From Drosophila persimilis (lineage: Eukaryota > Arthropoda > Insecta > Diptera > Drosophilidae), in assembly GCF_003286085.1 (NCBI RefSeq), contig NW_020825289.1, positions 17,510,001 to 17,574,000 on the forward strand: a stretch of DNA of 64,000 bases. The letters are read 5' to 3'. The stretch's first letter is position 1; every line of letters begins with the position of its first letter. Shown piece by piece: positions 13,201 to 27,335 of the stretch. A model generated the notes under the pieces. It was given only the letters and a program-made list of their open reading frames with translations. It ran no database searches and had not been told where the DNA came from. Both the position numbers and the translations under genes were made by a program.

Positions 13201-14442
13201 TATCCTGTCAGATATGTTTTGCTACACAGTGATTTTTTCCCTTCTTTCCCAGCTATTCACCGATCCTTGGGTGAGGCCTCATGCCGCTTGGCCACGCCCA
13301 CAGCAAGAGTCTCAACATGGCAGACACCTCCCATTGTCATGATATGTTTCTTGTTTCTCTCTGGTTGCGGGAGTTTTCGGGATGATGTTTGCTGCTAAGT
13401 TTATTCTATGCCCACACTAACTACGACAAAATGTCCTTTCCAAGCAATTTGCATATGATATGGGTCCTTGAGATGGGTCAGCCCGGATTGTGGTCCCCAT
13501 TCCTGTCCCCTGTGTGTCCGAATATATCTTTGATGTGGTTACCAGTTTTAGTGGGGGCTGATTATTGGGTACAGGCTTAAACTATGTTTGTCCGTACCCA
13601 CAAATACTCCTTGGTGTAACAAGATATTCGGAAATATAGTACTATACTTAAGAACTATCGTCAATGGAAAATTTAAAATGATGTTTGGAAGAATGATAGA
13701 ACTCCTCATTGAAACAAAGTTCCATGCATTTACTCAATATCATAAGTTGAATAAAGGTTAATAAATAAAATAGTCTACTTCAAAATACAAAAGACCAGAC
13801 GATATTCTTCATCTGTCCTAAATATTGTTGCTTTATAAGAGAAGAAGAATATAAGTTTGGCTTGACCGGCACTGCTCTCTACTGAAGACAAAGGGTTCTA
13901 ATCTCTACAGGAAAACTGATTGGTAGGACTACAATCGTGATAAGCATCGTCAGAACTCCTCAACCAGCAAACGAACCATAGTATTTTACGTTTACAATTA
14001 TTCAAATAAAACGATCTAAAGCGATTAAAGTACATATATTACATACATATGTAATCGTTGAAAAAATCATATTTTAACGGAATGGCAAGTCTCAAGGCTA
14101 CAGCTTTTAAATGTAATCTAATTTTTCACAAATTTTAATAGTCTTCAATTATAAATGTCATTCTTCAAACTTGCAAAGACCCGACAATCGTCAATATGCT
14201 TTTGCCCCACAGATCACCGACGGCAATCGATATTATCCTCACCATCAAAAATCTATATCCCACCGAAGCTCATAAATATATGACTTACCACTGCGCTTGA
14301 TCTGGTGCTGATTACCCAAGATCTGATCGATGCTGTAGACGGCGCGAGGACGCGAAACGGGACTCTCCTGGACGGAGCCGGGACGCATGGCTGGCGGCAT
14401 GATGGGGTGCTGGTGGTGCTGTGTGGTCGTTGTGGTCATCAT
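8357..14442 (-). CDS. hbn: Homeobrain, paired-class homeodomain transcription factor
   Basis: There are five coding exons on the minus strand: 14289-14442, 12065-12341, 11757-11886, 9079-9166 and 8357-8913, with GT/AG boundaries throughout. The joined frame is 1206 nt, 401 aa. An octapeptide-like YSIDQILG motif is at residues 36-43. A His/Gln-rich stretch follows (about 59-100), then an acidic segment. The homeodomain is at about 142-201, starting [10 protein letters not shown] and containing WFQNRRAKW with glutamine at homeodomain position 50. An intron falls between homeodomain residues 46 and 47, a classical position in this class. The C-terminal part carries Pro-rich and poly-Ala tracts and ends VVTKGED. 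No OAR domain is visible. The protein acts in the nucleus as a DNA-binding regulator; in Drosophila hbn is expressed in the embryonic head and brain. The start was chosen as the first ATG of exon 1, at 14440-14442. The match to remembered hbn sequence is close over octapeptide, homeodomain and C-terminus. Confidence 0.95.
9167..11756 (-). other. hbn intron 4 (inside the homeobox)
   Basis: This 2.6-kb intron splits the homeobox codons after residue 46. It is large for a Drosophila intron and includes a TG dinucleotide run at 10251-10279 and a CT run near 9752-9768. No coding frame inside it looks genuine. Long introns in developmental regulators often carry enhancers; that is inference here. 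Confidence 0.6.
10251..10279. repeat. (TG)n microsatellite
   Basis: Fourteen consecutive TG dinucleotides lie in the long hbn homeobox intron. Simple-sequence length polymorphism is likely. Confidence 0.9.
12342..14288 (-). other. hbn intron 1
   Basis: This 1.9-kb intron lies between the octapeptide exon and the His/Gln-rich exon. It is AT-rich towards its right half (13600-14200) and shows no coding frame of interest. Confidence 0.6.
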
Positions 14443-15128
14443 AGCTCAATGAGAGCTCAGGCTGAAGCAGCTGGATCCACGAACCACTAATAATCGATTG
14501 TCGAAAATTGTTTCCGTGCACTTTTTAGTAACCAAATTATTGTTGATTATTTTTGAAAATTTCTTTCTAATATAATTTCGTATTTTATTTATTTCACAGA
14601 ATTTGTTGTGTTGACTTGCACGCGCGGCGACTGATTAATTAATGCCTCCTGTAATGCTCTCTGTACGATATTGATTGATAGGGTTTCCACAGCTAGTGCG
14701 ATTAAGCAGGACTGTGGCTAGGCAGAGGTGAACGGAACAGGACTGTGCTGAGGCAGGAGCGAATGCGTGTAACGCTCGTGACGATCAACAACCACCGACT
14801 GAGCCCGTCTCCTGTGCCACCGTTGCATTAAATACGTGCCACGTTTGCTTGCCTCTTGTTGTTGCCCGATGGTAGTTCTGTTGTTCTTGTTGCTGGTGCT
14901 GCAAGTGCCGTTGGGCTGAATGAAATGGGCGAGGCTGAGGCCGACTCTCGCTCGCTGCCAGTTCCCAATCCTTCGCTTCGGCCATATCTATCTCTGTCGT
15001 ACTCTCTCGCTCTTTCTCTCTCTGTTTCACTAGGGGTAGTTTCCCCCAGTATCTGTGTGCGCCGTATCTGTTCGTGTGCGTGCACTTACAGGTAGCTTTT
15101 GTTTAGGGGTGTTGCTCTGTCCTGCCAC

Positions 15129-15155
15129 TCACTCTCTCTCTCTCTCTCCCTCTCT
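15129..15155. repeat. (CT)n-rich microsatellite upstream of hbn
   Basis: Nearly pure CT dinucleotides lie about 0.7 kb upstream of the hbn start codon. CT/GA tracts can bind GAGA-type factors in Drosophila promoters; that role is only a possibility here. Confidence 0.75.
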
Positions 15156-18100
15156 TTCGTCGAGTGCTGCCTCTCACTCTTTCACGCTCTCTGTCACTGT
15201 TTTCCTCTTTTACGATACTCTCTCTTTTATTCGACCAACATAGTTTGCTGATTAAAACTATTTATTTCACAAATTTCGCTCATTAAAAACTATCTTTATG
15301 CCCATACGAGAGGGAGTACCTTTATCTCTCTCTCTGTCCCTCAGTCGGGCTGTGCTCTTTTTTAGCCTACCCTTCCCGAATATGAACATCCACAAATCGC
15401 AAAACAGGTTGCTCGACACTCAGAAATCCCTACCTGAGCGGGTCAGCCATTTGCCGGTACAACGTTTATTAGTTCCGCTTCCATTTGGGCGAAAACTGGA
15501 TCTGCGGGATCCTCGTGATCTCCCGAGCTTGGGAATGAGCCCAGGGTTTCATTGAACAATCCAAACGATCAATGAATCCCTTTACTTAGCAGGCAGATGC
15601 CGCGGGATTCTGACCTAAGTTCATTGATTAAACTGATCTCATCTCAGCAGATCAGACCTGATCTGTGATCTGCCCTTAGAATATCTCGACTGGGCGAAAG
15701 GGGATCTACTAATGGTTCAGTAGGGCTCAATTCGCAAAAAAGGATTATTTTATTGATAGACTTATTTCTTCAATTGTTTTTTGCAGATAATTCAAATGAA
15801 TATTTATGTATCCTTTAGTACTAGGATGTTTTTTTTGTCTGTAGCTGTAGCGATCTTTGAGGGTTTTGCTCTTGAGATCTGAGATATATACATCGCCATA
15901 TTACCTATTTCATTTTGTGGTAGAAGTATAAAGTTGTACGAATGAAGTCTCTCTTAAAATGTAGAGTCCAAAGGTCGAATGATTCATAAAAGTTGCAAGT
16001 GTTGAATAGAATATAACATAATAGAATAGAAATAGAAATAAAATAGAAAAGTCCAGTAGTTGAACACTAGATACTCTTTTGAACGGTTTAAGTATATGAT
16101 GAGCTACTATTTGATCATTTTCAATACCGTGGAAACCCTCTAACAAGTTTTGCTAGATTTTATTAATTTACCTTGTTCCTCAGGGATTTGCTCTACTTAC
16201 TCTTCCGATTGGTTTTTTTTTTAAATTTAAAGGAACAACATTTTAATTACTAAGTAGGGGACAATTCTTAAGGAAGCTTTTTAGCTACAGGACTAGCTTC
16301 AATCCTTATTATCTTTTCGAAAATCTAAACTAATCTTAATCCTGGCTATATTTTTTCTGAAAACAAAGAATGGCCTTAAGTACAGCTTAGACACGGCTCT
16401 CGGGGAAAGCTTTTCCCTATTACCAGTGTTTAGCCCTGTCGGAGGTTGCATAATACAAAGGGCAGCCAAAGGTGTCGGTGTCGCGTCTGAGGTCGCCGAT
16501 GCACCCGCCGCACAATGCGAAACGCCGCTGACAATACCGACAAAACGAGGACTGGGACTGATCCTCTCTAATTTGTCGAAACTTACACAATTCCTTTGTG
16601 GCCCGAACCCAAACAAAGCCAAAGATCGCGGCACCTCCGGCCAGGCACTCCGAATCAGGATCAGGAACACGTAATTTCCGCAGAACTGCGAACAAGTAGC
16701 AGGGACCTCATTAATTTGCCAGATGGGTGACGCCACAGGACACAGGCTTCGACCTGGGTATGTTTGCTTAAGGGGAAAACTAGCCAAGCCGAGGCGCTTA
16801 ATCATATTTTCATAGGATGCCGTCCCTATGCAGATTTCATTCAGAAATCCGATTGCATGTTCGTTTAATTTAGAGCTGAACGACAGAGAAAGAGGCCTTA
16901 GGGGGAGGGCGAGCTCTGAGCCTACCTGTCCAGATCCCCGATCCCCGATCCCAGATCTTCTGCCCCGTAATCTCCGATCTAATGTGGAATGCATAATGCC
17001 AGCCAAAAAATTATGCAGCATCATGCAGCGCACTTAGCCATAATCGTTCATAATCATGGCTCATTAGGCTAACCAGGGCGGAGTGGAGGGGGGTTGTTCG
17101 CTAGATCACTAATTGGTCCGATTCTGATCTAGCCCAGGTCATGCCTTAATTTATCTCCAGAGCCTGAAGACTTGCCCCACTTGGCAGATATCAAGAATCG
17201 TTTGCCTCTTCAATGCTGATAATAGCCTTCTCACGTTCAAGCCTTCTCTGATTGTTCTTCTAACCGCTTTCAACTAATTTAGCCCCCCTACTTGCCCCTC
17301 CGACCGTCCCCCTTCTGCAAAGTGATAACTGGAAGCCATTTAGCCGAAGTGTGAAATGACAAATTGAATCAAAGTCAAACTCAAACTCATTGAAGACTAC
17401 ACTTGATTGTAATTTCTAAATTAGCCCAGCAGCTTGGGGATGGGAGGCAGTTCTCTACGCGCTCTCTATGTCTATTCTCACTTCTCTCTCTATTAACTTC
17501 CATGGTCTCTCTTCCGTGCTTCTCTGCGGCAGTCCTGCCTCTCTCCTGTTGCGTTTCTCCTGGGTCTTGCGCAGTAGAGGCGAAAGCTTATTGGATGTTA
17601 CATCTTTCCACCCACACTCTCTCGTGGGGGGTTCTGGGCCAACGAGGTCATTATCGTGTTACCCCATCCCGCAGCCCCATCTCCAGCCTACTCCACCCCC
17701 ACCCCACCCCTGGCAGCTGCGTGTAAACACATTGTGGCAATTCTCTCTGGTGCCATGACTGTGTTCACCTTTTAATAAGGTTAACTGCAACGACGACAAC
17801 AACCCACAAACACCCACTTTTCACAAAAGACAGCGTTAGATGGGAGGCAGGTTGTGTGCGCGGAAGGGTGGTGGGGTGGGTGGCAAGAGGGTGGTTGGGG
17901 GTTGGCTGCTGTTGGCAACATTTTTCTTAACCATTAAATCTAATATATCAAAGTAATAAAACGAATTTTGTTCTTTGTGCGGCAGTGGGTGTGGGTAGTG
18001 GGTGGGCAGAGACGATGGCAGAGACAAAGGAGGGGTAAGTATCTAACGGATACTATATATGTATGTGTGTATCTGTGCGTGCGTTTCAGTCTTACCCTCC

Positions 18101-20760
18101 ACATAATCCAACTAAAAAGTTTTCGTCTACTCACAGTCTGCTCTGCCTGCCATTGTCTGCCGGATATTCGTCCCCTTCTTTTCGCTATGGCAGGAAAATG
18201 GGAGCGGGCTCGAGGTAAACTGATAGCTTTCTTATAGCTGGGATATTTAATTTTGACTTTTTACCCGCTGTTGGCGGGCTTAAGTCGGTGAATGGGGCGG
18301 GGGGAGTGTGCTAAATAGCTGCCACTGACATCGTTTTGAGCGGTTACAATGGGAAGCACTGGGGAAAGGGATTTGTTTTTGCAATTATGATAAGCAAAAG
18401 GAGGGAAATTAGCCTGACTAGCCCAAACTAATTGATTTATCATCTCATGATGGATATTTTTAACTTTTAGGCGATTGTCATGAACGACTGTCCATCCGAC
18501 ACCCCCTATTTAGCATTCGATCAATGAACGACTTTACCAATACCACGATAACTCGCTTTGCAAGCCCCTTTGGCTTGGAATACATATGTATGTATGTAGT
18601 CTGCGAAAGTTGGAGCCCTCCACTGCTGCCTGGCAAAATGAAATATACGGTATACGGCAGCAAATGAGCAACTGCCGAGGTTGGCCAGGCAACCGCAACT
18701 CACTCAGCATACCCATGGGTAGAGATACGACCCCACTCACAGATTGAGATACAGCACTACATACAGAGTCAAATACATATAGATATAGTTGCTTAAATTA
18801 TCCAATATCCTTGACAGCTTGTGGACGTAATCAAACAACTGCAAGGGCAGAAGGAGATATGCCAGGATTTGTTTGACATTTTGTTTCATAATCTAATATA
18901 CCGACAGAGCAGAGGGAAAACCTTCCGTTTTTGGTCAAGCAGGGGAGAACTAGCAATCCACACAGACCGCATATAAAGGTCCCAAGTCAAGTTTCGTATC
19001 TCAGAATTTTTCGCTTTATTAAGCCCCGAGGCGGAAGCATGGCGCAGATAGGATGGGATTAGACGGCAACTCCTTTTGCCATCGGAACAGGAATTGGGAA
19101 CAGGAAGAGCAGGCTTCTGGCACACTTTTCCAGATCAACTAGGCCGATAACCAGCGTTTTCCAAGTATGAATGTGGTCTGATCTCTCCATATGCCGGATC
19201 ATTGGTAAATTGACACCCACTTAGGGCCGAATTGAAGCACATATGAAAAGACACACATGCTTCTGGCTCTGCAAATTCCTGGCCAAGATAAGCGGCAAAG
19301 GAGAGTGGACGAGTCCGAATTTGAGTTCTGGCAGCGGCTGCTGCTCACTTCAAACGCCCCAGAACCGACAAAAGAGTTTCCCAATAATTATGCGGCTCGG
19401 CTTCTGTTCTGTGCTGTTTGGAAAGATTTGGCCACCTTCTTTCCTTTCCTTTCCTTTCCTTTCACCAGGAGATGGGCAATCACACATGCGAGCAAGGCGA
19501 TGAGGGGAATTCATTGGAAATTACCTGTCACATTGTTGTGCACTTGAATTACATAAAAATTGGTCGAGTGAACAATGGCCGAATGGCTACCGTTTTGGCC
19601 AGAAGACAGCACAAACAAAAGGATAATGCGGCACATATCCATATGGATACTGCGAGTGTGTCTGTGTCTGTGTCTGCATGCAAAACTGTAACCAAACAAA
19701 TAAGCTGACAAGACCTCCTGACAACTGACAAATGGCAACTGCCAAGTGGATCTGGATCTGGATATGGCTCTGTCTCTGGCTCAGAATCTGTATCGGTTTT
19801 TTGGTTGAAGGGGACTACAATAAGGCGCTTGACATGTGTATGCATGGGCGTAGCCCGGGGGCCGAGTTCAGGCCAAACAACAATTGTAATCACACACCTT
19901 TTGTGTGGGAGCGTGTGGCCAGGAAAAACCCTCGAAAACAGTTTTCCCTTTGTGTGGGAAAAAAAGAAAAGAAAGCAAGAAGTTTTTAGCTGTTTTATGG
20001 CCAGATTGGCAAATGAGAAACAATTGAGCATTGAATGGGCGGAAATGAAAGGCTGATGAAGGCTCATCAGAATCAGACTGCATATTGCAGTGGCTCCTGT
20101 CTGGATCCTCCAGCCAACCCTATCACACCCCCATCATAAGAGGGTTGGGGGGGGAACTTGTTCAAAAATTTCATTAAAAACGGTTTTCATTTGTTATTGT
20201 TGGTGCGCCAGGCAGGCCGCCAAATGGAGGCGTAATAAAATAAAAAGTGCAGCCTGCGATGACTTCTTCAACCCAACCACAACCCCACGGGGCCATCTCC
20301 ATCTCCACCTCCTTTCCCATTCCCAGACCCTCTCATCCACACGGAAATGTAACACACAATTGGCAGCCCCCAAAAAAGTGGCGAAAAAAAGAATTTTTAA
20401 TATCTCATGCAAAATTGCATTCAATTGCCTCTGTCTGTGTGTGCCCCGCTGCATGTGTGTGAGTTTGCATAAGTGCTGTAAATTTCCTTATTTGCCCCCC
20501 CACACACACACACACACAACCATCACAGAGTACACACAAATGCATAGGCAGGAATATACATATATGTATACATATGTATGTACATGTGTGTGCATATAAA
20601 AACTTGCATACATTTTTAACTCAAACAAAAACGTTGCAGAAATGAAATTTGTTACATTTTTTGTTTTGTTTATTTATAACAATTGTGTTTAAAAGCGCTT
20701 AAATTTTTCCCAGCATGTGCAAATAAGTCCCACACGCACACCACCCCCTCTAAGCCATCT

Positions 20761-20798
20761 CTCCCTCTCCCTCTCACTCTCTCTCTCTCTCTCTCTCT
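20761..20798. repeat. (CT)n-rich microsatellite
   Basis: A CT-rich run includes at least nine uninterrupted CT units in the right half of the tract. It is non-coding and has no associated gene signal. Confidence 0.8.
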
Positions 20799-23700
20799 GT
20801 CCGAGGCAAGTGCAATTTCTCGTTAGTCGAAATTTTTTTGTGGCTTTCGGCTTTTTTTGGGGTTTTTCTGTTTGAGTTCTTTTTTGGGCAGCGGCAGCGA
20901 CCAAAATGAAAACTAAATGCAATAAACGTTTGCGCCTAAAAGCTGCAACAAAAAATCAACGCCCAGAGATTAGCACATATGCAGAGGACCTCCACAGAAA
21001 TGAGCACTCAGCCATTTTCCCGCCAAATTAGCTTTTTAAAGGTGGACCCACACTGACACTGACTTTTATCCCGGCTCCTTTTCTTTGGCCGTGGTAATAT
21101 ATAGCATAATATATTTTCAGTGCACTGCTTTATTAAGATGATGTTTGGCATAAATGAATCCAGCAAGCGACTTGGCTCTCGATTCAGATCTTTTTTGGGT
21201 CCTAACCAAGAAATTTGGACAGCACTGGCGCCGTCGTTGCACTACTCTTCTGCTGCTGCTCCATGTGTGAGTGTGTGCACACCACTTTTTGTTACTCTCT
21301 GCTCTTTCCCATTCTCCCCCTCCCCCTCACCATTTGTTTTGTTTCTTGTTGTTGCCCGTTTAGCGTTCATTTAATCTCTGTCTGACTGCAGTTGTTGCTG
21401 TTTTTTCTTTCTTCTCCATTTAGCAGGGCCGCAATTTCGCGTTGTAACTTTTGTGCGTTGCTTTTTCTGCCGCTGCCTCTCCCTCTCCCTCTGACTCTGC
21501 CTCTTTTGCTTTACCCCCTTCGCTCTTTATCTGTCGGAATTGTAATGAAATTTTTTTCGCTTCGTTCTTGGCCATTTGCACGATTTGCAGGCAGAAAAGA
21601 AGCAAAAAAGAAGAGGAAAACGAACCAAAATTGGAATCAAAAATCGAAACGTTAAAAATTTCATTGCAACGCAATTTGGGCCGTAATTGCTGAAAAACCT
21701 GTGGTTGGTTGTACCAACAACCACCCCCTCGGAGGGAGGGCTTGGGGTTGTGGAACGTTGATTGTTTTAACTTTATTATTGGTCGTCTGTCAGGGGGTTT
21801 CCATTAATATGCACAGACAAATTACCCAACAAAAAGATACAATTTACTCTGCATCTCAAACTAAATTCTGGAAGGAAATATTGAAAAACTATTTACAGAG
21901 CAGGTAATTAGAAAATATGCTCATATTCATGCATTTATGCATTCTCAAATAAACATTTCAGTACACTTTACAAATCTGAGGTTCTTACACCTGCTTTCTC
22001 TTCTATTGACCACTGATGGAGTTTAATAATAGGCAGAAACATGACATATTTTCAAAACTCTACTAACTGCACTTGAGGTCCAATCAATCAGATATTCGCT
22101 GGCAATAAACGAGACTCTTCATATTCCAACAACATATTTGGACTGCCTGAGGTCTCTGAAAGATACAGGACGGATCTATCTAAGCCTGCTTCTGCTTTCC
22201 TCCGCTATGGTCCCGTCCCATGCCCAATCCCTGGCGTGTACAAATACCGCTCAAATTGCAAAAAATAACATGACCGCAGGCCACGCAACCAGAAACGGAC
22301 GCAACCCTGTGACAGTGGCAGTGGACCGGGAAGGATTCTCCATTTTTTGCCGGTCTCGGATGGCGGATTGCTGCTTAGTCGAGTCCTGTGTGGCCCGATG
22401 TCCTCTGTGGCACCGTGCCCGCCGTCTATATTGACACAACATGCCAATTTTCTTCGTGGCAGGTGGCGGCCGGCAGCCGCGTCGTGTCCTGCGGCTTTGC
22501 GGGTGTCACAAGAGCAGCCGCCACCAAAGGGGAGAGACGGAAGAGTCACAGTTACAGAGATCCATGGCTGGGAATGGGGATTGTTGGGGAGGAGCCAACA
22601 GCAGTTAGCATCGCCATATCAACTGACAAAATAATTAATTTTATTCGAGTTTTTTTTGTCATATTAGGTACAGTCTCGTACAGTATAATAGGACAGTGTG
22701 TATAACAACATTAGGCATTACCTTTATAAGGGATTTAGTATTGAATGACAAATGTTACTACAGTAAGGCAGTATCCACAAAATAATCTTTCAAGATTCAG
22801 TAACTGGATTGTAAGCTATTAAAAATATATGGTTATGAGACGCACTGTCCCACACGGGTGGAGCACTTCGGATGAGTAAGATCCTGGCTCCTGCCTGGCA
22901 TACGTAATTAAATGCGCCTTACGCAATGTGCGAAAAAAACGAAGGACTGACAGAAAGGGAAAGAAATCAAAAGTTAAAGGAGAGAACCGCTAAAGCGTGG
23001 GTTGGTGGGGAGTGGGGGCGTTTACCAGCAGCTCCACACGCCCACTTGGCAGACGCTTTTCAGCTTTTCTATGTAATTAGTTTTTCCCCTCCAAACCGAA
23101 ATACGAGAAAAGAAGAGAAAAAGTTCCTTGTGCGCTTCGTTTCGTATTTTATTGAATTTTCTTTTCATTTGTTTGTTGATTTTTGGGATTTACCGCATTT
23201 CGTATGCACAGCGAATAGATAGGACAGAGGAACGGGAGGGTTTATTGAGGGAATTCGGGGACTGCCATTGAGACAAATCTCTGTTTATCTACGAGTATCT
23301 TGTTGTTGCCGCTGCTCCTGCTGCTGCTGCCTCTGTGGCTTTTCGTTTTGCCAATAAATTACTTTGTAATCAAGTGAATTCGAGTGGCAAAGGACAAAAG
23401 TGGCAAAAGCTGAAGGAAAATGGAAGTTAGCATGGCTTCAGGGACGCCAGGAAATGTTGCATTTGCCCCATAAACTGATGACTATAATTTGTATAAGGTT
23501 GTTTATTAAATTCCAGCCATCCTGCCCGGAGGGGCTGAGGCTATTTGTGGGCTATCATGTTTAATTTTAAGAAAACGATGATTAGCTTTTAATCGGCCTC
23601 TAGTAGCAGTTCGATATATTGCGAGTATTGTACAATGTAGAATACTTTCCCAATATTCTCTTTCTCTACCCTTTATCAAAGTATTTATTACGGGTATGCT

Positions 23701-26700
23701 ATGTATTTTCGAGTGTATGTATGTGAACACACTTTCCTAATACCTATAAGAATGCGAATCAATCGACCCCATCACAGCATCGCTCTGAGGCTGAAGCCCT
23801 AGCTGATTCCGAGCCGATGCTGGTATTGGTATTGGGGTGGACGCGCAGTTTGCTCAATGCATTAGTCGAGGACGTTGTGGCATAATGGATTTGCACTTGC
23901 AACACAGCAAAGGAATCCTTTGGTAAACTTATTGAATGAATATTATAAGTGCACATATAAAATATTTACTATGTACTTTATATGAAACGATATATACATG
24001 TCAAGACAGTGCTTTACGGAATGATATAACCTTTTTAGAGCTGAAATGTATATCCTAATCTGATCTATCGGAAATAAAAAAAACGGACTATCCAATCTTT
24101 CTGATAGAACTATGATAAACGTACACAGTTGTGAATTGCCTTGTTTGCCTGTTTTGCTTCATAATTGCTTGACAAAATTATGGGAGCAAGACAATGAGTA
24201 GAGATCCTGGAAAAGCAGAGGGGAAGAGGGACAGGGAGAAGGAGACGGAGAAGCACTAACTAATCTGTCAGCGACAGATGCGGGCGCAATGATAAAATTT
24301 AAAATTGCCCAGCTAGCATTGCAATTACCCTCAAATAAAAAACCAGCACAAGGATATGCTAAAAGGACCTCCTGCTGCGATGTGGAGGAGATAGAGAGAG
24401 AGAAGAGCCAAGAGTCAGTTTTTGCCTGCTTCTTTTTTCTCATATACGATACCTTTTTCACCGACGTTACTCGAGAAAAACTAAAGGGACAAAATATTCG
24501 ACCGCATCGTATCGTATCGACGTGTAATCGAATATAATAAACTTTAAGTCCGTCCACTTAAATCGGATTTTTTCAGTGTGGACATTCTGTGCAGGGAAAA
24601 TAAAAGCCGACAGCACTCTCGAGGAAGGACCGATGAGAGCAATTTTACACACAGACACATGCGTCGGTAGAAAATATATCGTGAAACAGCAGTTTAATGA
24701 AATAAAATAAATCCTCACAGAGATGGGAAGAGATTCTCTCTCGCTCTTTCCCTCAAGCAGCAGCGGGTCGCCAGCAGCCTCCAGCCGCAAGGACAAAAGG
24801 CAGTTGACATTATGCCATTGTTAGAGGATGACCCCTCCCCTCACCCTAACCATAACCCTACTCGTACTCCGCTCCCCATCTCTTTCTGTGTGCTGTTGAT
24901 ATTATATTACATTTTATAAATTACATTTTGAGCGCAAGCAAAGCTGATTCACTCTGCTCCTGCTCCTGCTCTGCTCTCTCTCTCCCACTGAGCCACTTTC
25001 CATGGCAGACTTACCCACGCCCACACCCCCGCTCGCTACACTTCAGTTGCATGCAACACAAGTTGACATTTATTGTTGTTGTGGCCCCATGCATTAGCCA
25101 TCGGCTGGGTCTCCGTCTCCGTCGGAGTCTTCCCTTCAGTTTGACTTCAATTGCGCAACGGAAATGCATTAAGAAATTCATTCTGCCCTGAAACACCAAC
25201 ACCCCTCTCCTGGCCATAAAGCGACATGCCCTTCAGGTGCATTGAACCAATAATCAGCAAACTGGGAAATATTGTGGGCGAGGGGAGGCTGGCTCTGGGA
25301 AATGCTTTTCAAATCCAACACAACATCATAAGTGGTCGGTAAGGGACATTTTTCAAATGGCTAATGCAATGTCTAGGCAATAGGGTTTCGAATAAAAACT
25401 AATTCGTAAACCAAATGGAATCCTGGAACTGAATGTGTTGCAGCAATTAGCTGGAGGAGCTTTTCCTCCGAAACTGATTGATCTGACGGCAGTCAATCAA
25501 AGCCCTAACGGTCTAATAACAATATCAAAAAACATTTAGCACCAATTCACATCAAACACATTGCCCTTGGCCCTGCTCATGTCCCTGCCCCTGCCCTGCC
25601 CCTTTTCCACCCACATATTCACTCAAATTTACCTTTTTTTGTGCACATTTTTATGACAAGTAATCCGCTTTCACAGCAATTGATGTCAGGGGAAAATCGT
25701 CACAAAATGAAAGTTAATACCCAACAACGCGAAAATTGATTCCACCTGATGCGATATCCCATCATTATTATCGAGTTTGTCCTCTGCCAACGGCCCCCTT
25801 CCGCAACGTACTACGAGTATTATTAAACATTTTATTTGATGTTGAGTGAATAGTGATAAGGCTAATGAATGCATGCCCCCATCCTCATCCTTGAGTGGAA
25901 TCGCGCCTGGTGCTGGCATCGGGACAGTGCTTGGACGCGGACGCAGACTGGGACCCGGTAAAATATCATTATGATTCTATTTACATTTGGCTTTAATAAA
26001 AGTCAACCCAGCATGTCTTATCGAGCGATGGCGATGACTGTTTGATTTCATATTAAATTAGTGTCATAAACGGAACAACTGCTGCAGTTCGCACGGGCTC
26101 CAATGGGATAGCGGGATGGGACTCGTTCGGGAATTATCAATGAATTATTTACAATGCTGTATTAACAATTTGTTAAACAATTTTATGGTGTTATCGTGGC
26201 CAACTCCACATTACGTATACGAAGCGTTGCACTGTGGCCCCCAATCTGTTTCCGATTGGGCTTTCCAGCTGTAATGTAATTTCCGCAGTGCATTTCCAAA
26301 AGAGCCACCAATTGTGCGTAATTTTATTTATTTAATGCAGCAGTTTGCCGTGCACGCATTGCATTCAGTGCGTCCCATGCGTTGTCCATTGTCGTGGCAG
26401 TTCATTTCCGGTACACACAACAGTAGCTGTCATTGCAGCCACTGCTGATGCCATTGTTGGAGTTAAACCCTGTGATTGTCGGCTTTAGCTCCACTTGATG
26501 AGAAACAGCCTCCTCCAACGGACTACCCAAATGCATACTTCGGGAAAGTGTTGCAGCTGGAACCATATATGTACTAACCTTCGCCTAATTCCAAATCGGA
26601 TTTCCTTTTCGAAATTCTTTAAGTACAATTTCAGGTCTGAAAAACAGAGATTCTTACCCGATTAACATCCCTAAGGCCCTCAAAAGTATGCCAAGGAAAA

Positions 26701-27313
26701 CACGTTCCCAGAATTCCATCCATCCATCTATCCATCCATCCACACATCATCTGCAAAATGGCAACCACTCAGCTCCAACTCCTGACAACAGCCTGCATTG
26801 TCCTGATTCTGCTCGCAGCAAAATTGGCTTCAATTATGCGACAGAATTATGAAATTACAAAAATTACGAAAGTAAGTAGCTGTTCGCCGCTTCTGTTCGC
26901 TTTTCGCTTCAGCCAAATGTAATTGCGGCAATTTGCAGTTCCAACTGGCAGTCGGCTAATAACGTTTATTAAAACCACAACAACACAGTGGCGGTTGGGT
27001 CCTGTATCAGCGCCTCCCCCTGAGCTGCAGTCTTTAACAAGTATGAACGATGCAGTCGAGTGTACCGCCTAGAAAGTACCTGGTACTCAGGTAGTGGAAA
27101 GGGAAAACCAAGAAACCGTAGAGGAAAACGGATTTCTGAGAGCGGCATCTTCTAGATTTAGGCACTTTTTGTTCATGTTTGAAAGTATCTAAAAAATATG
27201 AGTAAGGTCGTCGCTCTGTTAAACATCTACACGATTGCCAAATACCCTGTCGCTTTACGATTACTGGGTACTGCAATAAGCCGAATAGAGATGGATTTTT
27301 CAATGACAGAAAC

Positions 27314-27335
27314 AGAGAGGGAGAGAGAGAGAGAG
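27314..27335. repeat. (GA)n microsatellite
   Basis: A short GA run in intergenic DNA lies left of the 116-aa secreted-protein gene. Confidence 0.75.

Noticed and set aside
16299-17033. A 244-codon minus-strand frame, the longest in the hbn upstream desert
   Set aside because: The translated sequence has no domain, leader or repeat structure, and no start or splice context stood out. Chance is likely, though a homology search should be run.
19549-20067. A 172-codon minus-strand frame
   Set aside because: It is dominated by Asp/Thr/Glu/Pro repeats from TCTGTG-like microsatellites and has no splice or domain support.
24838-24861. CCCTAACCATAACCCTA, resembling a telomere repeat
   Set aside because: Drosophila does not use telomerase-type repeats, and only two imperfect units occur.
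26758-26919. Short ATG frame starting MATTQLQLLTTACIVLILL, like a signal peptide
   Set aside because: It ends after about 50 codons or at a GTAAGT with no convincing next exon. No polyadenylation signal or conserved tail was found.
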